From: DASXMX01 sp036794395
GTDB lineage: Bacteria; Planctomycetota; Phycisphaerae; Tepidisphaerales; Tepidisphaeraceae
Reading direction: 5' to 3'
Assembly: GCA_036794395.1 (NCBI GenBank)
Contig: DAIRGS010000423.1
Span: 1-5,059 of the forward strand
DNA length: 5,059 nt
The position numbers and the translations under genes are program-made. Position 1 is the first letter of the stretch, and every line of letters begins with the position of its first letter. The notes under the pieces were generated by a model. The model searched no databases. It worked only from the letters and a program-made list of their open reading frames with translations, and was not told the origin of the DNA. Of this stretch, positions 1 to 5,016 are shown piece by piece.

Positions 1-468
1 CCGGCCGCCCAATACATACAGCTTATTCCCCGAGTTGCTCCCTTTGATCCGCACGGGTTGCAACCCCTGATCTCCCGACGCGCCCGTGGCCAGGACTGTA
101 CCGGTGAAAGCCGCCGATCCGAAATCCACCTTGATGCGCGGCGAGCCCGTAGCAGAAGTCCCATCATTGGATGGCGCCCCCATCGTCCAGGCTGTCGCGC
201 CGATTTTCCAGTACCCGAAGTACGATGCGCTTGCGGTCGCGGTCGTGCCAATAGCAGCGTTAAACGTCTGCGAGATCGTCAGCGAATTAAGCGTAACGGC
301 CGACATGTCCGCCGCCCCGATGGGAGCCAGGACAACGCCGGGTATCGCGGCAAGGGTCACGTCGTCTCCGGTCGTGGGAGCGGTGCCGGTGGTGCCATCG
401 GATTTTGTCCAATTAGCGCCGAGGGTGGGATCAGTCGAGGATGTGGAGGACCAGAAATAGGAGGACAT
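1..468 (-). CDS. Beta-rich phage structural / fibre-like protein, 5' part only (runs off the left edge)
   Basis: An open frame on the minus strand starts at the ATG at 468-466 and stays open for 156 codons to the window edge without a stop, so the C-terminus is missing. The protein begins MSSYFWSSTSSTDPTLGANW and is rich in Ser, Thr, Gly, Ala and Val with very few charged residues. The N-terminal pattern of aromatic W, then ANW (18-20), then P-TTGDDVTL (31-39) recalls the 'W...NW...P..GD.V.' repeat that opens beta-solenoid surface and fibre proteins. Alternating hydrophobic strands follow, for example SAVTLNSLTISQTF (56-69) and RIKVDFGSAAFTGTVLATG (111-129). No signal peptide or membrane segment is visible. 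It follows the stopper gene, where tail-completion genes are normally found, so a virion structural role (fibre, decoration or receptor binding) is inferred from context. The upstream sequence has no clear Shine-Dalgarno. The family is not firmly recognised; that the frame is coding is fairly secure. Confidence 0.72.
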   Translation of the reverse strand, partial: MSSYFWSSTSSTDPTLGANWTKSDGTTGTAPTTGDDVTLAAIPGVVLAPIGAADMSAVTLNSLTISQTFNAAIGTTATASASYFGYWKIGATAWTMGAPSNDGTSATGSPRIKVDFGSAAFTGTVLATGASGDQGLQPVRIKGSNSGNKLYVLGGR

Positions 469-501
469 GGGTTATCTCGAGGGTTAAGGGCAACTGAAGG
501 G

Positions 502-562
502 AATGACGAAATTCGAAATTCGAATGACGAATCAACTTCGAATGACCGAAGCACGAATGACG
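502..562. repeat. Heptanucleotide array, skeleton AA-N3-CG
   Basis: Successive 7-mers read AATGACG, AAATTCG, AAATTCG, AATGACG and AATCAAC. The period then slips, and AATGACCG (8 nt), AAGCACG and AATGACG follow. The shared skeleton is AA, three variable bases, CG. The same motif occurs inverted at 594-611 (TCGTCATTC and CGTCATTCG). GTCATTCGAATTT at 797-809 is an exact reverse complement of 516-528. Short tandem heptamer repeats of this sort are known from cyanobacterial genomes (STRR sequences) and resemble intergenic repeats of other bacteria. They are non-coding. Confidence 0.75.
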
Positions 563-621
563 AAAAAAATGCGGCGCTTTCGATGATTTGGTGTCGTCAT
601 TCCGTCATTCGACATCGATTC

Positions 622-763
622 TGCTCTGTTGAAAACCTCTATTGGATAGCCGGCCCTTTGTCATCCTGGAGCGAAGCGAAGGATCTGATCGCCGGCAAAC
701 GCCCCGAATATCAGATCCTTCGCTTCGCTCCAGGATGACAAGATCGAGGATTTCGGCAGAGCA
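622..763. repeat. Nested palindromic element with a 32-bp perfect inner stem
   Basis: The inner arms 658-689 and 710-741 are perfect reverse complements over 32 bp, separated by 20 nt. Their core is the GAGCGAAGCGAAGGATC type of dispersed intergenic repeat. An outer, imperfect pair, 622-639 and 746-763, matches at 15 of 18 positions (TGCTCTG, GAAA and CCTC blocks), with an asymmetric 18-nt and 4-nt separation from the inner arms. The whole element could fold as a long hairpin on either strand. No T-run follows on either side, so it does not look like a standard intrinsic terminator. Confidence 0.85.
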
Positions 764-777
764 ATTTGAGTAGCCTG

Positions 778-796
778 CCCTGAGCCCGTCGAAGGG
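778..796. repeat. Short imperfect palindrome of the CCCTGAGCCCGTCGAAGGG type
   Basis: A 19-bp imperfect palindrome (CCCT...AGGG with an inner TCGA) sits just downstream of the stopper stop codon. From memory, this sequence or close variants recur in the intergenic regions of many bacteria, so it is most likely a dispersed REP-like repeat. It could also act as a weak 3'-end hairpin for the transcript of the stopper gene, but no T-run follows it. Confidence 0.5.
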
Positions 797-808
797 TCAT
801 TCGAATTT

Positions 809-1165
809 TCAGACGATGCGCCGTTCACAATCCAGCTGATACAACACCTCGCTGGTGATCAGCGCGTTGGCGCTCTTCTTGACCGCCCGAACGAGATAAT
901 GAGCTGAACCTGCCGTCAATCGATCGTTGAGCTTCACGCCTCCCGTGATAAGCGTATCGAGATCGGCGGTGGTGTAGACGTGGTAATTCACCACCATGTC
1001 GAGCCGGGCATAGTCGGCGACGACCTTTGCGGTTGCGGGTGCGATCGAGCAGGGAATGTTAGCCAGGAGCTGAGCGTATGCCCGTACCGTTCCGCCGGAG
1101 GCATCGGTGGTGAGGGCAGGTCGTTCAAGAATCAGCGATTGATCGAGTAGTGCGGTAAGAGACAT
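809..1165 (-). CDS. Phage head-closure (stopper) / head-tail joining protein
   Basis: A 118-residue protein starting MSLTALLDQSLILERPALTT. Proteins of the head-tail joining family (SPP1 gp16-like, Phage_H_T_join) are about 100-120 residues and bind below the connector to plug the DNA channel and receive the tail. The sequence follows that pattern: an N-terminal strand with LILERPALTTDASGG (11-25), a central arm region, a Y-H-V-Y strand (YHVYTTADLD, 61-70) in the place where the family has a '-h.vyfr.d.d' strand, a GGVKLNDRL turn (75-83) and a final HYLVRAVKKSA segment (89-99). The frame can be extended upstream to a GTG at 1243, but those codons are the heptamer array, so the ATG at 1165-1163 is preferred. 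No Shine-Dalgarno is visible before it. The gene lies 141 bp after the connector, the expected order. Function rests on residue pattern plus context. Confidence 0.78.
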   Translation of the reverse strand: MSLTALLDQSLILERPALTTDASGGTVRAYAQLLANIPCSIAPATAKVVADYARLDMVVNYHVYTTADLDTLITGGVKLNDRLTAGSAHYLVRAVKKSANALITSEVLYQLDCERRIV

Positions 1166-1171
1166 TTGGAA

Positions 1172-1212
1172 TATTCCGTATTTCGTATTTCGTATTGCGT
1201 ATTGCATATTCG
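1172..1212. repeat. Heptamer array TATTTCG (minus strand CGAAATA)
   Basis: Five 7-mers in register (TATTCCG, TATTTCG, TATTTCG, TATTGCG, TATTGCA) plus a partial sixth lie directly in front of the stopper start codon. Read on the minus strand as AAATACG, the unit fits the same AA-N3-CG skeleton as the array at 502-562. This array forms the 5' leader of the stopper gene in place of a recognisable ribosome binding site. Confidence 0.8.
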
Positions 1213-1238
1213 AACAGGCCGTGCTGCTTTCCTTCCTG

Positions 1239-1304
1239 CCCACTGCCCACTGCCCACTGCCGACCTGTCTTTTCTGCCTACTGCCGGCTGCCTACCGCCT
1301 ACTC
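1239..1304. repeat. Heptamer arrays CCCACTG and CCTACTG
   Basis: Three exact CCCACTG units (1239-1259) are followed, after a divergent spacer, by four degenerate CCTACTG-like units (1277-1304: CCTACTG, CCGGCTG, CCTACCG, CCTACTC). The second block ends 2 bp before the connector stop codon. On the minus strand they read CAGTGGG and CAGTAGG. This is a second heptamer family, distinct from the AA-N3-CG type but with the same 7-bp period. Confidence 0.8.
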
Positions 1305-1306
1305 TC

Positions 1307-2218
1307 TCACCGAAACACCACCCGGCTGTAGTCCACATACGCCGCGAGCAGCATGCTTACTTTCCCCGAAAGCACCGCAGTGGTGCTTTGCTCTTTCAAT
1401 TCAAACGACCCCGTTCCCAGCGTCGCTTTCTTCAGCGTGTTGTTGACCAGCCCCGCGTTGTACAGATCCAGCACAAGCTGCACGCACGCCTCCTGGATGG
1501 CCTGCGGCACGCTGGCAAAGCCGGCGGTGTAGTCCACGCGAATATTGAGATGCCCGCGCGGCAGGCGCGCGAACAGCTCCCCGGTCTCATCATCCAGCCG
1601 CCAGCCGAATGACCCGCCCGATCCCCCGCAATCACCCGGCGGCCAGTGGGCAAATGCCCCGCATTCCTCGGTAAACAGCTCCAGGAACATGCCCTGTCCC
1701 AGCGCCGACGCCGCGCCTTGCAATGGCTTAAAATCGGCTGTGGCCCAGTTATTGAACGCGGCGATCGCCTGGGCGATCCACCCACTTCCGGTTGCGTTTA
1801 CTGCTGATGCAATGGACGCGAGCGTGGGATACGTCGCAAATGGAAGATCGGTAACAGTTGTGATCGCCGATGCCACGCGTGTGAGCTTCAGCGATGTCGG
1901 CGTGGTCTCGGCGGTGGCCCGTTGATTCGTGGCCGGGTCTGTGTTTTGAATATGCAGCGCCGGACTGGGCGTCGTGGCGATGCGCGAGATCTGGAGCACC
2001 GGAAACTGCCGGAGCCGTAATGGCTCGCGGACGTAGATCCCGCCCGAGTGGTACTCGGTGTACGCCGTCTGCGTGAAATCGCGATGCGTCGCCCGGCGGA
2101 TCGAGTCGCCGGCCGTGGTGATCAGCGACGCGAGGTAAGCGGGGTTGGTGGAATTGAGGCTGGAGAGAGCCGCGTGTTGGGTGGCGCGTGAAGTTGTAAT
2201 GAGATCGGGGAGGGGCAT
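1307..2218 (-). CDS. Phage head-tail connector (gp6/gp15-like adaptor) with a large internal insertion
   Basis: A 303-residue protein from the ATG at 2218-2216 to a TGA at 1307. The N-terminal helix PAYLASLITTAGDSIRRATH (26-45) and the C-terminal block IRVDYTAGFASVPQAIQEAC (226-245), followed by VQLVLDLYN, are typical of the adaptor family of HK97 gp6 and SPP1 gp15, which bind beneath the portal ring. Family members are commonly about 100-200 residues. Here residues ~90-220 look like an extra domain between the two conserved parts. It contains LKLTRVASAITTVTDLPFATYPTLASIASAVNATGSGW-type strands (110-147) and a Gly-rich, Cys-containing stretch CGAFAHWPPGDCGGSGGS (186-203). The C-terminus is amphipathic, with GTGSFELKEQSTT (268-280). 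Start choice: the upstream sequence is pyrimidine-rich without a Shine-Dalgarno, and the ATG precedes all of the recognisable fold. It follows the protease by 86 bp, and no capsid gene lies between them. Confidence 0.8.
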   Translation of the reverse strand: MPLPDLITTSRATQHAALSSLNSTNPAYLASLITTAGDSIRRATHRDFTQTAYTEYHSGGIYVREPLRLRQFPVLQISRIATTPSPALHIQNTDPATNQRATAETTPTSLKLTRVASAITTVTDLPFATYPTLASIASAVNATGSGWIAQAIAAFNNWATADFKPLQGAASALGQGMFLELFTEECGAFAHWPPGDCGGSGGSFGWRLDDETGELFARLPRGHLNIRVDYTAGFASVPQAIQEACVQLVLDLYNAGLVNNTLKKATLGTGSFELKEQSTTAVLSGKVSMLLAAYVDYSRVVFR

Positions 2219-2222
2219 GTGT

Positions 2223-2258
2223 GGGAGGAGGGGGAGAGAGGGTGAGGGGGCGAGGGGG
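2223..2258 (+). repeat. Polypurine G-run tract before the connector start
   Basis: Five G-runs of 3 to 5 bases (2223-2225, 2230-2234, 2240-2242, 2246-2250, 2254-2258) are separated by loops of 3 to 5 bases. This fits the G-quadruplex pattern on the plus strand. On the minus strand it gives a C/T-rich leader ending 4 nt before the connector ATG. It is low-complexity sequence; any structural role is inference. Confidence 0.6.
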
Positions 2259-2304
2259 AGACGCGAAGCTCTTGGGCCGGTGATCCGGTGTGGCGCGGAA
2301 TCCG

Positions 2305-3093
2305 TCAGGACACTCTGCCTGCGATCCGGCGGTAATGATCGCTGATGTGGTGGGCGATTCTTTGGCGAATCAGGGGCCGCAGCGCATCAAGGGAATAGCG
2401 GGTTTTAGCTGAGGGATCGCTCATGGCGGATTCATTGATCAATCTGAGCAGCGGCTCATCGATCAATCCCATCTCGAGGCCCTTGGCCACCGCCTGCATC
2501 TCGGCTTCGGGATTGCAGGGGACGGGGACGACCGCGTATTCGATCCCCACCCACCGGTCGATCACCTGCACGCCGCGAAGTTCGGGGCGGCGGGCCACTT
2601 CTTCGGCGCTCGCGCTCCGCATGTGCAACGGCAGAAAGCCGATGCTCTTGCCCGTACATGTCGGCACGGGTTGGCGCATCAAATGCAAAATGGCGGAGGG
2701 CAGCCAGGGCGCATCTCCCCAGTCGGCGGGCTTTTGGGGATAGTGCGTTTTGGCGATGAGTCCCGAGCCTTTTGGCCGAATCCACCAGTTGGAGCCGACT
2801 GGGAGTTGATCGTAATGATGGGCGAAGGTGACGACGCGGTTGTAGGAAGACCAGTCGCCGCCACCGGGCAGGACGACCTGGCCATCGCGGTCTAGGGCGT
2901 CGGTGGTGATGAACGAGACATCCGTCCGCTCGCCTTCGTCGAGAGTGAATTCGTCCGATTTCCGAGCGATGCGGCGGTAGGTGAAATCTTTCGGCAGTGC
3001 GCGGGAGAGCGTGTCGATTTTCCGGGCGAGGGGTTCGGGGAGTTGGAATCCAGTTGCGCCGTGGTGAACGAGGGGTGGGAGGGGTTTGGGCAT
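2305..3093 (-). CDS. Prohead (capsid maturation) protease, HK97 U35-like
   Basis: A 262-residue protein from the ATG at 3093-3091. Phage prohead serine proteases cleave scaffold and capsid precursor inside the prohead. Visible features in family order are a DALDRDGQVVLPGG strand pair (66-79; family pattern D..GD.v), VVTFAHHYDQLPVG (87-100) carrying the candidate catalytic His (92 or 93), TGKSIGFLPL (147-156) with the candidate nucleophile Ser150 in the 'KS.GF' motif, and IEYAVVPVPCNPEAEM (184-199), the usual 'E.S.V..PaNp.A' segment. Tyr186-Ala187 stand where that motif usually has Ser, so it is slightly divergent. The tail, residues ~205-262, is helical and basic. The frame extends upstream to a TTG at 3189, but that lies inside the palindromic element, so the internal ATG is preferred. 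It is not fused to a capsid domain and no capsid gene follows. Confidence 0.85.
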   Translation of the reverse strand: MPKPLPPLVHHGATGFQLPEPLARKIDTLSRALPKDFTYRRIARKSDEFTLDEGERTDVSFITTDALDRDGQVVLPGGGDWSSYNRVVTFAHHYDQLPVGSNWWIRPKGSGLIAKTHYPQKPADWGDAPWLPSAILHLMRQPVPTCTGKSIGFLPLHMRSASAEEVARRPELRGVQVIDRWVGIEYAVVPVPCNPEAEMQAVAKGLEMGLIDEPLLRLINESAMSDPSAKTRYSLDALRPLIRQRIAHHISDHYRRIAGRVS

Positions 3094-3177
3094 TTTGTTT
3101 TGGGCTGGGAAAATGAAGGAGGTTTGGGCGGGGAATGCCTGGGGATTTGTGTCGTGTGGAGGATTGGGGCACTTATC

Positions 3178-3325
3178 CGCGCCCTGCAAGCAGGGCGGCT
3201 AACCGAACAAAGGAATCGGCTACGCCGCAAAATGTTTAGATGCTTTAATGACTGGAGCGACGCATAAACATCATTGTGTGCGCAGCACTCCGTTGTTCGG
3301 TTAGCCGCCCCGCTTGCGGGGCGCG
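3178..3325. repeat. 148-bp palindromic element between portal and protease (MITE-like or attC-like)
   Basis: Terminal arms of 33 nt (3178-3210 and 3293-3325) are reverse complements at 31 of 33 positions. Each arm carries its own 7-bp hairpin: GCCCTGC-AA-GCAGGGC at 3181-3196 and GCCCCGC-TT-GCGGGGC at 3307-3322. The only two differences between the arms (3185/3192 versus 3311/3318) are compensatory, so each small hairpin stays perfect. Further in, GGAATCGGCTACGC (3212-3225) pairs with GCGCAGCACTCC with two unpaired bases, and ATGTTTAGATGC with GCATAAACAT. The trinucleotide ATC flanks both ends (3175-3177, 3326-3328). The boxes GGCTAAC and GTTAGCC at 3197-3203 and 3300-3306 resemble integron attC ends. 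No transposase is encoded. Confidence 0.8.
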
Positions 3326-3340
3326 ATCGGTTGACGCTCG

Positions 3341-4939
3341 TCACGAAGAACTGTCGTTCGCGGATTCAACATCCTTCGACTCGACCATCTGCGCATCATT
3401 CAGCGTTGGCTCAGCATGTGTTGCCTTCGATTCAATCATCCCCATCACCTTTTGGGCAATGCCCTCCACCGCCTCCACCAGTTTCGTCTGCGCTTGCGCC
3501 AGTTCCCGTTGCTGCTGGGCGATCGATTGGATCGTGATCGCTTCGAGATGATGCGGATGCCCGGTATTCGGATCGACATCCACCATGTTGTTCGGAGCCA
3601 AAGGCAGATCGCCCCAGGGAACTGGATTCAATCCAACCGCGGCACGGATTTCATTTCGTGTGATGGCGCCGGTCATGCCGGCGGTGCGGGTTTGTTCGAG
3701 GACGAAGATTTCGTCTTCGGGGACCAGCGAATCATATGAGAGGAACAAGCGCCCCGATGGATCGAACAGCGGAACGAGCCGGGCGTTGAGGGTTTCTTCG
3801 ATGCGTTTGCAGCGTGGCCGGCCGGCATCGACTTTGTGCGCGTAATCCGCGGTCTTCGCCCCGGCCAGATTCGCGGCGTTCCGCTCGAGCTTTGCATCGG
3901 GCACCGCAAAGACATTGCAGATATCCGTCTTGATCGCCTTGGCGCGCTGAAGCTCAACCACGTCCTGCGGCGCCCATTGCAAGGGCTGAAGCGATCCGGG
4001 CGTTTCAGAAACGAGCAAACCGCCGCGGCCCGCCTGGGCAAATGCCTGGCGAAAGGCAGAGCGCAAGCGCTGCGCCTCGGCGGCGCCGATGCCGCCGCCC
4101 TCGGAATCGCCCTTGGGCGACCACATGGCATCGGGCCGGCCCATGTTGTCGAGCATGGCGTTGATGTGCGCATCTTCCTTGCGCGCGATGCGGATTTTCT
4201 CGATGGCGGCCGCCAGCGGCGAGTATCCGCCGAGGTATGGATTCTCCGGATCCGGAAAATGGAATCGGACAATTTCATCGGGGCGATATCGCGCCGATCC
4301 ATACTCATAGTGCGACAGCAGCGACCGGCCCGTCGGATCAGGGACCTCGCGCACCAGGTGCGAGCGGAGCAACCACAGTTGCGTGGGGATGTTGAGCCCG
4401 TCCCGCTCAATCAGCCAATACGCCCGCCCCACCGATTCGAGATAAAGCTGCGTCGTCCACCGAAGATCATACCCCGATAAACCCGGTGTCGCCGGATCAG
4501 CATGTGGAGACTTGAGCAAATCCAGCAGCGGATGGCTGGTGATTTCGTGGACGACTGACGTGGTCGACACCCGCGTTGAAAAGCTGGGATCCGCGGCCAG
4601 CCGGTAGATGGCTTTGCGGGATACCGGGCGCGCGTTGAGATATTTGGGCGGATGCGGATCGTTGGAATTCGACGCGATATACAACCTGATGGTTGAAGAC
4701 GCCACCAGATCGGCATTGAGCGTGGCGCAGGCATACGCGGTCCCGACAAGCTGCTGGATCAGCTCACGCGGCGTGGGGGCGCGGTTCTTCTGAAAGATGT
4801 CGGTATACAGCGATCCAAGCGGCGTGCCGGGCACATACGAAGTCGCCGAGCCCAGTCCGGAAGCCCCGGCGGATTTGGCGGGAATGAAGTTGCCCTGGCC
4901 GTCGGGAATGAGCGGGAGGTTGTAGAGGGGTGAGGTCAT
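3341..4939 (-). CDS. Phage portal protein, HK97 family
   Basis: A 532-residue protein from the ATG at 4939-4937 to a TGA at 3341. Portals form the dodecameric channel at one capsid vertex for DNA packaging and exit. Family features are visible in order: TAYACATLNADLVASSTIRL (67-86), the 'v.ac..lia..va..pl.ly' helix; HPLLDLLKSPHADPATPGLS (136-155); YLESVGRAYWLIERD (166-180); LRSHLVREVPDPTGR (191-205); the DEIVRFHFPDPENPYLGGYS clip-to-stem loop (221-240) followed by PLAAA; and TDICNVFAVPDAKLERNAAN (338-357). The C-terminus has a Q-rich coiled-coil-like stretch (471-500, IQQ and QAQ repeats) and a Ser/Asp/Glu-rich tail. Length is slightly above the usual ~400-500. Two upstream in-frame starts exist, an ATG at 4999 with a purine-rich GGGAG in front and a TTG at 5056. 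They would add residues encoded by the repeat tract, so MTSPLYN is preferred with moderate certainty. Confidence 0.93.
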   Translation of the reverse strand: MTSPLYNLPLIPDGQGNFIPAKSAGASGLGSATSYVPGTPLGSLYTDIFQKNRAPTPRELIQQLVGTAYACATLNADLVASSTIRLYIASNSNDPHPPKYLNARPVSRKAIYRLAADPSFSTRVSTTSVVHEITSHPLLDLLKSPHADPATPGLSGYDLRWTTQLYLESVGRAYWLIERDGLNIPTQLWLLRSHLVREVPDPTGRSLLSHYEYGSARYRPDEIVRFHFPDPENPYLGGYSPLAAAIEKIRIARKEDAHINAMLDNMGRPDAMWSPKGDSEGGGIGAAEAQRLRSAFRQAFAQAGRGGLLVSETPGSLQPLQWAPQDVVELQRAKAIKTDICNVFAVPDAKLERNAANLAGAKTADYAHKVDAGRPRCKRIEETLNARLVPLFDPSGRLFLSYDSLVPEDEIFVLEQTRTAGMTGAITRNEIRAAVGLNPVPWGDLPLAPNNMVDVDPNTGHPHHLEAITIQSIAQQQRELAQAQTKLVEAVEGIAQKVMGMIESKATHAEPTLNDAQMVESKDVESANDSSS

Positions 4940-4966
4940 GTTGAGGGGAGGAGACAAGGAGAGGGG

Positions 4967-4990
4967 GAGACGGGGAGACGGGGAGACGGG
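4967..4990. repeat. 8-bp tandem array GAGACGGG (three copies)
   Basis: Three exact 8-bp units lie 27 nt upstream of the preferred portal ATG (reading on the minus strand, CCCGTCTC). Together with the preceding GGGGG at 4963-4967 they give four G-runs with identical AGAC loops on the plus strand, a regular G-quadruplex pattern. Translated in the portal frame the tract would give PVSPSPRLPLSLSPP, a compositional oddity that argues against the upstream start. Confidence 0.8.
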
Positions 4991-5002
4991 GTTGCGCATT
5001 TT

Positions 5003-5016
5003 CTCCCTCTCCCTCC
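5003..5016 (-). promoter_or_regulatory. Candidate Shine-Dalgarno for the alternative portal start at 4999
   Basis: On the minus strand GGAGGG (5016-5011) and GGGAG (5007-5003) precede the ATG at 4999-4997 by 11 and 3 nt. This is the only purine-rich, Shine-Dalgarno-like sequence in front of a start in the window, and it would give a 552-residue portal. The same bases belong to a low-complexity CCCTCTCCCTCC tract, so the match may be chance. Confidence 0.3.

Larger units (their letters stand above)
469..808. other. 340-bp intergenic region packed with repeats, no gene
   Basis: No convincing coding frame is present between the stopper stop codon and the start of the fibre-like gene. From left to right it holds an AA-N3-CG heptamer array (502-562), an inverted partner of that motif (594-611), a large nested palindrome (622-763), and a short CCCTGAGCCCGTCGAAGGG-type repeat (778-796) followed by another inverted copy of the heptamer motif (797-809). 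Reading frames crossing the stretch are composed of repeat translation. No sigma-70-like promoter or U-tract terminator was convincing. Confidence 0.7.

Noticed and set aside
58..738. 226-codon open frame on the plus strand
   Set aside because: It overlaps the minus-strand fibre-like gene and then reads through the heptamer array and the 32-bp inverted repeat. Its composition is Arg/Ser-rich and without fold-like patterns, so it is a shadow frame.
658..741. Intrinsic terminator between the stopper and fibre-like genes
   Set aside because: The hairpin is strong but no T-run follows on either strand, and the stem is far longer than typical terminators. A dispersed repeat explains it better.
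1166..1243. N-terminal extension of the stopper protein to the GTG at 1243
   Set aside because: The added residues are translation of the heptamer array, and the ATG at 1165 gives the usual family length.
1172..1304. CRISPR array
   Set aside because: Units are only 7 bp, directly tandem, and without unique spacers of constant length.
2456..3172. 238-codon minus-strand frame overlapping the protease
   Set aside because: It is the shifted frame of the protease gene and is extremely Arg/Pro-rich. The protease frame carries the His and Ser motifs.
3094..3189. N-terminal extension of the protease to the TTG at 3189
   Set aside because: The added 32 residues start inside the arm of the palindromic element and are Pro/Asn-rich without family match. 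The ATG at 3093 precedes all conserved motifs.
3307..3322. Intrinsic terminator just after the portal stop codon
   Set aside because: The 7-bp GC stem is well placed, but the minus strand continues GGCTAACCGAACAA without a T-run. It belongs to the larger palindromic element.
3673..4410. 245-codon minus-strand frame inside the portal gene
   Set aside because: It is an out-of-frame reading of the portal gene, dominated by Arg/Ser/Pro, whereas the portal frame has clear family motifs.
3836..4480. 214-codon plus-strand frame opposite the portal
   Set aside because: It is antisense to a well-supported gene, has no recognisable domains, and follows from the GC-rich third-position bias of the portal gene.
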